A stretch of 6,051 nt of DNA from Pseudomonadota bacterium (GTDB taxonomy: Bacteria > Myxococcota > UBA9042 > PHBI01), in assembly GCA_005772945.1 (NCBI GenBank), contig SXIE01000399.1, positions 1 to 6,051 on the forward strand, written 5' to 3'. A model generated the notes under the pieces. The model ran no database searches, had not been told where the DNA came from, and worked only from the letters and a program-made list of their open reading frames with translations. The translations under genes were made by a program, and so were the position numbers. This document shows positions 1-6,051 of the stretch, in pieces (positions within the stretch are counted from its first letter, which is position 1; each line of letters opens with the position of its first letter).

Positions 1-2153
1 CCGAGTCCGAGTCCGAGTCCGAGTCCGAGAACGAGTCCGAGTCCGAGAACGAGTCCGAGTCCGAGAACGAGTCCGAGTCCGAATTCGAACTCGAGACCGA
101 GCCCGACGACACCGGCCCCGAGCCCCTTCCCGAGCTCATCCTCAACGAGGTCGACTGTCGCGGTACGCCCGCCGACTGGGCCGAGGTCGTCAACGTCGGC
201 GCGACCCCGATCGCGCTCGCCGCGCTCGCCCTGACCGACGACGTCGCGCGCCTCGACCACCGCCTCCCGCTCGCGACCGACGTTGCGGATCTCCTTCTCG
301 CCGGCGAGCGCCGCACGATCGCCATCACCGCGTTTGGCATCAACTGCGGCGCCGAGGCCGTCACACTTCTACGCGACGACGCGGTCATCGACAGCGCGCC
401 ACCCACCGCCAATCCGACGCTCACAACCTGGGGACGCCTGCCCGACACGACCGGCGTCTGGCAGCCGACGCAACCCACGCCGGGCGCGATCAACGGCCCG
501 GTCATCCCGATTCCGCCCCCCGATCCCGGCGCCATGCTCTTCGATCCCGCGCGCCCCGTGCCGACCATCGACGTCACTCTCAGCGAGCTCGCCACCAACG
601 CCCTCAGCGCCGCGCCCTACGACTACGTGCCGGCGACCTTCGCCATGAGCGAGCCCGACGCCTCGCCCGACCTCCCGCCGACCCTCTCCGGACCGCTCCA
701 GATCGCCACGCGCATCAAGGGTCGCATCGGCAGCTTTGCGCCCATCGACGCCAAACCGGCCCTCAAGCTCTCATTCAGCCGCTTCGCGCCCGACCAGACG
801 TTCCGCGGCGTGTCCCGCTTCGACCTCAACAACTTCCAGCAGGACGGCACGCGCATCCACGAGCTCCTCGCCTATCGCATCTTCCGCGCGATGGGCGTGC
901 CGGCCCCGCGCACGGGCTACGCCTGGGTGCGCATCAACGGCACCGATCGCGGGCTCTACCTGGTCGTCGAGGCGCGCGAGGGGACCTGGCTCGATCGCAA
1001 TCTCCCCGACAACGTCGCCATCTTCGAGGGCGCGTACGGTCAGGATCTCGAGCCCGGCATGGGCTACGTCCTCGAGCTCGACCGCGGCCCCGAGAGCGCG
1101 CGCCTCACGCTCGAGAGCCTCATCGAGACCATCGCCGCCACCCCCGATGGGCCGGGTTTCATGGCCGCGCTCGCGCCCCAGATCGACTGGGACGAGGTCC
1201 TCGCGGCCATGGCCACCGAGGTCTTCATCGGCCACTGGGATGGCTACGCGCCAACGCGCAACAACTACTTCCTCGCGGTCGACGCCGCCGGCGTGTGGCG
1301 CCTCCTCCCCTGGGGCACCGATCAGACCTTCGGCAGCAACGACGGCTGGTACGATGGGCAGGGTCTCCTGTTGCGCCGCTGCGTGGCCGACCCGGCGTGC
1401 CGAACCGCCTGGGAGAACGCGCTGCTCGACGTCGCGCTTCTCGTCTCGGCGCCCGATTTCCCCGACGCGCTCGCGCCCGTCCCCGCCGTCATCCAGCCCT
1501 ACGTCGATCGCGAGGGCGGGCCGCTCACCAGCGACGCCCTCGACCAGTGCTACGGCTTCCTCGCCGCACGCAAGGCCGACTTCGAGCAGACCTACGATTG
1601 CCTGCGCGACTACGTCGCCCACGACCTGGACCAGGACGGACGCGCCTGTCGCGACGACTGCAACGAGGGCGACCCCGATAGCTACGTCGGCGCCCAGGAC
1701 ATCTGCGGCGACGGGATCGACCAAGACTGCAACAACATGGCGGACGACGCTCCCGAGTGCCCCGATTGCACCGAGATGCAAGTGTTCGGCGGGACCTACT
1801 TCCTATGCACGCGACCGCGGACGTATGTCGAGGCCCAGGCGATCTGCGCTTCCCAGGGCGCTCACGTCTGGTTCGCCGACAGCACCCCCGAGCAGGTGGC
1901 GGTGCTCGATCGGGTGCGCGCGCGCGGATGGACCGACCTCTGGCTCGGCCTGACCGACCAGGCCGACGAAGGTGCTTTCGTCTGGGACGACGGGCGTCCG
2001 GTCGAGGACGGCTACGTGCAGTGGAGCCCCAGCGAGCCCAACGATCACGGCTCGAACGAGGACTGCGTTCAGGTGTACCTCGACGCCAACGAGTCCAACT
2101 GGAACGACATCCCTTGCGACAACACGATGCCGACGGTGTGCGAGCGACCCTGA
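1..2153 (+). CDS. Exported multidomain protein: acidic linker, lamin-tail domain, CotH kinase-like domain, MopE-like motif and C-type lectin domain (5' end missing)
   Basis: The frame is open from the left edge (first full codon at 3) to TGA at 2151-2153, giving 716 visible residues; the start and any signal peptide lie outside. Residues 1-26 are the Glu-Ser/Glu-Asn linker. Residues about 44-167 match a lamin-tail domain (ELILNEVDC near the start, GRLPDTTGVW and PTPGAIN at the end). Residues about 178-535 match the CotH kinase family: FRGVSRFDLNNF at 267-278, GVPAP at 298-302, LYLVVE at 318-323, WDGYA...NNYFL at 412-424 and PWGTDQTFG at 436-444. Residues about 541-582 are a MopE-type Asp/Cys motif beginning DLDQDG and containing GIDQDC. 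Residues about 588-714 are a long-form C-type lectin domain with EPN at 678-680, Glu686, WND at 700-702 and cysteines 589, 602, 615, 688, 705 and 713. The domains point to an extracellular or surface protein that binds calcium and sugar. Whether the CotH part still phosphorylates protein is unknown, because the usual PWD motif reads PWG. An ATG at 534 lies inside the protein, at the LTD/CotH junction, and is not the real start. No clear terminator is seen in the 53 bp after the stop. Confidence 0.9.
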   Translation, partial: ESESESESENESESENESESENESESEFELETEPDDTGPEPLPELILNEVDCRGTPADWAEVVNVGATPIALAALALTDDVARLDHRLPLATDVADLLLAGERRTIAITAFGINCGAEAVTLLRDDAVIDSAPPTANPTLTTWGRLPDTTGVWQPTQPTPGAINGPVIPIPPPDPGAMLFDPARPVPTIDVTLSELATNALSAAPYDYVPATFAMSEPDASPDLPPTLSGPLQIATRIKGRIGSFAPIDAKPALKLSFSRFAPDQTFRGVSRFDLNNFQQDGTRIHELLAYRIFRAMGVPAPRTGYAWVRINGTDRGLYLVVEAREGTWLDRNLPDNVAIFEGAYGQDLEPGMGYVLELDRGPESARLTLESLIETIAATPDGPGFMAALAPQIDWDEVLAAMATEVFIGHWDGYAPTRNNYFLAVDAAGVWRLLPWGTDQTFGSNDGWYDGQGLLLRRCVADPACRTAWENALLDVALLVSAPDFPDALAPVPAVIQPYVDREGGPLTSDALDQCYGFLAARKADFEQTYDCLRDYVAHDLDQDGRACRDDCNEGDPDSYVGAQDICGDGIDQDCNNMADDAPECPDCTEMQVFGGTYFLCTRPRTYVEAQAICASQGAHVWFADSTPEQVAVLDRVRARGWTDLWLGLTDQADEGAFVWDDGRPVEDGYVQWSPSEPNDHGSNEDCVQVYLDANESNWNDIPCDNTMPTVCERP
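3..80 (+). repeat. In-frame hexanucleotide repeat encoding an acidic Glu-Ser/Glu-Asn linker
   Basis: Thirteen consecutive hexamers, ten GAGTCC and three GAGAAC, run without interruption. From position 15 they form a higher-order 18-nt unit (GAGTCC GAGTCC GAGAAC) repeated three times, plus two further GAGTCC units at 69-80. Decayed relatives (GAATTC, GAACTC, GAGACC, GAGCCC) continue to about 104. The reading frame of the large downstream gene passes straight through, giving alternating Glu-Ser and Glu-Asn pairs, then a less regular acidic stretch up to the lamin-tail domain. Such low-complexity acidic linkers commonly follow the signal peptide of exported or surface-anchored proteins in Myxococcota. 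The repeat probably extends past the left edge of the window. Its near-perfect DNA identity suggests recent expansion by replication slippage. Confidence 0.9.
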
Positions 2154-2206
2154 GTGTGATGCGGCGTCTCTAGGGCTTGGATCTAGGTCGTCACGCGCTT
2201 GCCATG

Positions 2207-3247
2207 TCAGCGCGCGCCGTCGGTTTCGTCGCCGCCGAATGTGCGCGCAACCCCCGCGATCGGCGCGAGGACGATGCGGTTGCGTCCCCCGCGCTTGGCC
2301 TCGTACATCGCGGCGTCCGTGCGCTGCTCGAGCGCGCTGGCGTCCTCGCCCGCGTGCCACTGCGCGACGCCGATCGACACCGTCTGCGGCTGGAGCGCGT
2401 CGTTGGTCACGGTGAACGGCGTCGACGCGATCGTCTCGCGCAGGCGGCGCGCCACCGACAGCGTCTCGGCCTCGCCCGCGCCCGGCATGATGAGGACGAA
2501 CTCCTCGCCGCCACGCCGGACGAGGATGTCCGAGCGCCGAATCGTCGATCGCACGCGGTCCGCAAATTCGCGCAGGACCAGGTCGCCGGCCGCGTGTCCC
2601 CAGGTGTCGTTCACGCGCTTGAAGTGGTCGAGATCCATCAGCAAGAGCCCCAGCGGCGTCACGTGCTGCCGCGCCCGCTCGATCTCCTCTGCGAGGCGCG
2701 GCATCAAATAGCCCTGGTTGAACGCCATCGTGTGCGGATCGGTCACGGCGATGCGCTTGAGGCGCGCGCGCTCGAGCGGCGGCACGGCGCAGTTCGCGAG
2801 AAGCTGGGCGACGACCTCGTCGTCCGCCGAGAAGCGCGCGCGCTCGCGCGACGACACCGACAGCACCCCGACCACGTGCCCGACCGACCACAGCGGCACC
2901 GCCAAGAGCGAGGCGACCTCAAAGCCCTGCGCGCCGGGCGAGATGTAGCGCGGGTCGTTCTCGCTGTCGGCCACGACGAGCGCGCGCCCGTGCATGGCGA
3001 CCCAGCCGATGACGCCCTCGCCCGGACGAATGCGCATCGGCCGGAAGGCGAGCCCCTCCCCGGACCGGGCGCCCGAGAGCAGCTCGGCCCGCGATTCATC
3101 GAAGACGCGCACCGACGCGTGATCGCCGGGGAGCAGATCGAGCGCGACATCCGTGATGCAGCCGAGCGCCTCCTCCAACGTGCGATCTTCGCTGAGCGTC
3201 CGCGTGAGCGAGACGAGGCGTTCGAAGAAGAAGCGCGCGTCGAGCAT
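2207..3247 (-). CDS. GAF-domain diguanylate cyclase (GGDEF protein)
   Basis: This is predicted to make cyclic di-GMP from two GTP in the cytoplasm, under control of a sensory GAF domain. With the ATG at 3245-3247 it has 346 residues. A short N-terminal helix precedes a GAF domain at about 15-160, which carries the typical ADSENDPRY strand. The GGDEF domain occupies about 167-328: MDLDHFKRVND supplies the metal-binding Asp205 and its neighbours, WGHAAGD follows, and the active-site signature is GGEEF at 246-250. An Arg-x-x-Asp product-inhibition site (237-240) sits five residues before the signature, as in PleD, so feedback inhibition is expected. The opening lid motif is unusual (DPHTMAFNQG at 170-179 instead of DPLTGLxNR). 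There is no membrane segment. The frame stays open upstream: an in-frame ATG at 3287-3289 adds 14 residues and has purine-rich AAGAGAG just before it, while one at 3380-3382 adds 45 mostly basic residues with non-coding-like codon use. I prefer 3247 because the recognisable fold begins there; 3289 remains possible. The GAF ligand cannot be predicted, and the gene stands alone. Confidence 0.93.
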   Translation of the reverse strand: MLDARFFFERLVSLTRTLSEDRTLEEALGCITDVALDLLPGDHASVRVFDESRAELLSGARSGEGLAFRPMRIRPGEGVIGWVAMHGRALVVADSENDPRYISPGAQGFEVASLLAVPLWSVGHVVGVLSVSSRERARFSADDEVVAQLLANCAVPPLERARLKRIAVTDPHTMAFNQGYLMPRLAEEIERARQHVTPLGLLLMDLDHFKRVNDTWGHAAGDLVLREFADRVRSTIRRSDILVRRGGEEFVLIMPGAGEAETLSVARRLRETIASTPFTVTNDALQPQTVSIGVAQWHAGEDASALEQRTDAAMYEAKRGGRNRIVLAPIAGVARTFGGDETDGAR

Positions 3248-3253
3248 GCCGCC

Positions 3254-3259
3254 ATCATA
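3254..3259 (-). promoter_or_regulatory. Possible -10 element for the diguanylate cyclase gene
   Basis: On the minus strand the sequence reads TATGAT, five of six matches to the TATAAT consensus, in otherwise GC-rich DNA. It ends only six bases before the preferred start codon at 3247, so transcription from it would begin at or next to the ATG and give a leaderless message. No convincing -35 element is visible at 16-18 bp upstream. This is a single-hexamer match and could be chance. Confidence 0.2.
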
Positions 3260-3376
3260 GTCCCGAGTCGCGCGCCGGGCGATCGGCATTTCTCTCTTGC
3301 GAACCCCCTCGAGGCGCCGCCCCCCTCGACCACGCCTCTCGTCGAGCGACCTCGCGCGCCGGGCGTGCGAGCCCAG

Positions 3377-3405
3377 TTTCACGTCCCCGCGCGATGCAGT
3401 AGAGT
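3377..3405 (+). promoter_or_regulatory. Weak candidate promoter for the small Cys-rich protein gene
   Basis: A possible -10 hexamer TAGAGT (3400-3405, four of six consensus positions) lies 17 bp after TTTCAC (3377-3382), a poor -35 match. Transcription would start near 3412 and leave a leader of about 45 nt before the ATG at 3456. It lies in the divergent spacer, and this patch is less GC-rich than its surroundings, which is the main support. Confidence 0.22.
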
Positions 3406-3443
3406 CAACCGCACGTCGCTCGACCGCCCCGCGCGACGACGCT

Positions 3444-3449
3444 CAGGAG
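3444..3449 (+). promoter_or_regulatory. Ribosome binding site (CAGGAG) fixing the start of the small Cys-rich protein
   Basis: CAGGAG lies six bases before the ATG at 3456, an ideal Shine-Dalgarno match and spacing. It decides the start: the same frame is open back to an ATG at 3297, but the extra 53 residues would be Arg/Pro/Ser-rich and would bury the hydrophobic signal peptide that begins at 3456. Confidence 0.8.
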
Positions 3450-3455
3450 TCCCCG

Positions 3456-3890
3456 ATGCTGCTCACCATGATCTTCTTCGTCCTTGCGAACGACACCGTC
3501 CACGCCGGCGATCGCCTCGGCTGGTGCTGGATGGAAGGCGAGTCGGTCAAGTGCCAGCGCGCGCGGCAATCGCCCGATCGCTGCACCCAGCCTCTCGACG
3601 CGGCGCCGATCGAGCCGATCACGCTCAAAGTCACCTTCGTGAAATACAGTCGTACCATCGATTCCAAGATCGAATGCTGCGACTGCAACTACTCCGTCGC
3701 CCCGTTCCGCTGCGATTCTGACGAATGCAGGGTGCGCTCGATCTCGACGCTGCCCGCGCAGGCTTATCCCGTGACGCTCCAGCTGACCGCCACGGTCGGC
3801 GGGCAGACCGTCGCGTCCGAGGTGCGCACGCTCAACAGCGCGGCCGACGGCCCCCAGAGCTCGGCGCCGCTTGCCATTTACGGGCCCTGA
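3456..3890 (+). CDS. Small exported Cys-rich protein of unknown function
   Basis: This encodes 144 residues that I do not recognise as any named family. The N-terminus (MLLTMIFFVLANDTVHA) reads as a short signal peptide with a likely signal peptidase I site after Ala17 (VHA then GD), although it lacks the usual basic residues before the hydrophobic core. The mature part has eight cysteines (24, 33, 43, 74, 75, 77, 86 and 91), five of them packed into residues 74-91 as CC-x-C-x8-C-x4-C. The even number suits disulfide bonds in the periplasm or outside the cell. From residue 53 on, alternating hydrophobic residues (for example ITLKVTFV and VTLQLTATV) suggest a beta-sandwich, and the tail is Ser/Ala/Pro-rich. 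Third codon positions around the Cys cluster are somewhat less G/C-biased than in neighbouring genes. The start is set by a strong ribosome binding site. It is divergent from the diguanylate cyclase and convergent with the amylase, so the context does not reveal a function. Confidence 0.8.
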   Translation: MLLTMIFFVLANDTVHAGDRLGWCWMEGESVKCQRARQSPDRCTQPLDAAPIEPITLKVTFVKYSRTIDSKIECCDCNYSVAPFRCDSDECRVRSISTLPAQAYPVTLQLTATVGGQTVASEVRTLNSAADGPQSSAPLAIYGP

Positions 3891-3902
3891 ACGCCGGGGC
3901 GG

Positions 3903-3917
3903 CCGCTTGCGAAAGGC

Positions 3918-3930
<13 letters not shown>
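3903..3930. terminator. Stem-loop between convergent genes, possible bidirectional terminator
   Basis: CCGCTTGCG (3903-3911) pairs perfectly with CGCAAGCGG (3922-3930) across a 10-nt loop. It starts 12 bases after the stop of the Cys-rich protein gene and overlaps the last codons and the stop of the amylase gene arriving from the other side, the usual place for a shared terminator. No T-tract follows on either strand, so it is not a classical intrinsic terminator; it may instead mark 3' ends or pair by chance in GC-rich DNA. Confidence 0.4.
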
Positions 3931-5636
<1,706 letters not shown>

Positions 5637-5682
5637 GTTCACCGGCGCGCGCGTACGGTCAAGCCGAGAGTCGCGCGGGGGT

Positions 5683-5733
5683 CGTGATCCATTCGTCAGG
5701 CGTCGCCGCGTCGGGCCCGACGAATGGATCACG
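5683..5733. repeat. Perfect 15-bp inverted repeat between mscL and the amylase gene
   Basis: CGTGATCCATTCGTC (5683-5697) and GACGAATGGATCACG (5719-5733) are exact reverse complements, separated by 21 bp. Three more pairs (5699-5701 with 5715-5717) can extend the stem after one mismatch. The structure begins 17 bp downstream of the mscL stop and ends 47 bp upstream of the amylase start. As RNA it would form a strong hairpin able to end or protect the mscL transcript, although no T-tract follows. As DNA it could be an operator for the amylase gene. A second, competing 14-bp palindrome (CGTCGGGCCCGACG, 5709-5722) overlaps the inner edge of the right arm. The flanks show no target-site duplication. 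Confidence 0.85.
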
Positions 5734-5749
5734 TCCTAGACGAATCGCC

Positions 5750-6051
5750 CTAAGCCGCGGGCGGTGCCGACTTCGCCCGCGTGCGGTTGATGGCCTTGAT
5801 GACCAGGAACAGCACGAACGCCACGATGACGAAGTCGAGGACGGCCCCCATGAAGTCGCCGAGCTTGAGCACGACGTCATCCTTGGCCGCCTCGGCCAGC
5901 TGCTCGGGAGTCATCCCCGGGGTCGCCTTCACCGGTCCTTGCGACAAGGTGATGCCCGCGTTGCGCCAGTCGCCGCTCGGCGTGAGCAGGCCGACAAAGG
6001 GCATGATGATATTGTCGACGAACTTGGAGACGATCTTCCCGAAGGCCGCGC
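5750..6051 (-). CDS. mscL: Large-conductance mechanosensitive channel MscL (N-terminus outside window)
   Basis: MscL forms a homopentameric inner-membrane channel that opens under membrane tension and releases solutes during hypo-osmotic shock. The visible 99 residues begin inside the pore-lining first helix (AAFGKIVSKFVDNIIMP, matching E. coli MscL from about residue 27), so roughly 26 residues lie beyond the right edge. A periplasmic loop follows (TPSGDW through VVLKLG, about 42 residues versus about 28 in E. coli, with an extra segment around PGMTPEQLAEAAKDD). The second membrane helix (FMGAVLDFVIVAFVLFLVIKAI) comes next. The protein stops soon after it with NRTRAKSAPPAA and a TAG at 5750-5752, so the C-terminal cytoplasmic helix (LLTEIRDLLKEQ in E. 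coli) is missing. The sequence after the stop does not encode that helix in another frame, so this looks like a natural short tail and not a frameshift. The amylase gene follows on the same strand after 113 bp, but the inverted repeat between them argues against one operon. Confidence 0.95.
   Translation of the reverse strand, partial: AAFGKIVSKFVDNIIMPFVGLLTPSGDWRNAGITLSQGPVKATPGMTPEQLAEAAKDDVVLKLGDFMGAVLDFVIVAFVLFLVIKAINRTRAKSAPPAA

Noticed and set aside
1..104. Possible CRISPR-like or satellite array at the left edge
   Set aside because: The units are 6 and 18 nt with no spacers, and the reading frame passes through as an acidic linker of the downstream gene.
771..1781. Long minus-strand open frame opposite the CotH protein (336 codons), plus other frames on the plus strand at 736-1953
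   Set aside because: Val/Ala/Glu-rich or Arg/Ser-rich composition with no recognisable motifs. These are typical shadows in high-GC DNA of the frame that carries clear LTD, CotH and lectin motifs.
2154..2206. Terminator between the CotH protein and cyclase genes
   Set aside because: Only short CTAG elements recur. I found no stem of useful length and no T-tract.
3297..3455. Upstream in-frame start for the small Cys-rich protein
   Set aside because: It would add 53 low-complexity residues ahead of the signal peptide, whereas a strong ribosome binding site sits exactly before 3456.
2177..3721. 514-codon plus-strand open frame covering the cyclase and the start of the Cys-rich gene
   Set aside because: It is the antisense of the GGDEF gene, is Arg/His-rich without domains, and ends inside the Cys-rich gene in another frame.
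5637..5732. Extended amylase start at 5732
   Set aside because: The extra 32 residues are Arg-rich, precede a normal signal peptide and are encoded by the inverted repeat, so they are unlikely to be translated.
5683..5733. Miniature transposable element (MITE) ends
   Set aside because: At 51 bp in total it is too short, has no flanking target duplication, and no second copy is seen in the window.
5653..5749. Frameshifted remnant of the MscL C-terminal helix after the stop codon
   Set aside because: None of the three minus-strand frames downstream shows anything like the LLTEIRDLL helix, so the short tail appears genuine.

Overview
The window looks like chromosomal DNA of a high-GC bacterium, most likely a member of the Myxococcota (order Polyangiales/Nannocystales or a close relative). 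The basis is composition (third codon positions are overwhelmingly G or C) plus several gene types favoured by that phylum: a large secreted multidomain protein with a lamin-tail domain, a CotH kinase-like domain, a MopE-type Asp/Cys motif and a C-type lectin domain; a GAF-GGDEF protein; and a surface-anchored enzyme with an Ala/Asp-rich linker behind its signal peptide. The taxonomic call is inference; no rRNA or marker gene is present.

Layout. Positions 1-2153 (+) hold the 3' part of a large exported protein whose start lies outside the window. It opens with a Glu-Ser/Glu-Asn hexanucleotide repeat (3-80) and continues through LTD, CotH, MopE-like and C-type lectin segments. A 53-bp gap separates it from a convergent diguanylate cyclase (2207-3247, -). 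A roughly 208-bp divergent spacer follows, then a small Cys-rich exported protein of unknown function (3456-3890, +). This converges, across a short spacer containing a stem-loop, on an exported GH13 alpha-amylase-family hydrolase (3918-5636, -). Upstream of the amylase is a 113-bp spacer with a perfect 15-bp inverted repeat (5683-5733), and then the 3' end of mscL (5750-6051, -), cut by the window edge.

How the genes relate. Orientations alternate (+, -, +, -, -), and there is no sign of a multigene operon; mscL and the amylase share a strand but are separated by the large inverted repeat. Three of the five products are predicted to be exported (lectin/CotH protein, Cys-rich protein, amylase). 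Two of these are expected to contact carbohydrate, which fits a saprophytic or predatory surface lifestyle, but the sequence gives no direct link between them. The cyclase is a cytoplasmic signalling enzyme and MscL is an inner-membrane osmotic safety valve.

I looked for defence systems, mobile elements, CRISPR arrays, RNA genes and phage genes and saw none. The most notable items are the domain architecture of the first protein, with a complete mannose-type calcium/sugar site in its lectin domain, and the inverted repeat between mscL and the amylase gene. No gap between genes exceeds 300 bases.
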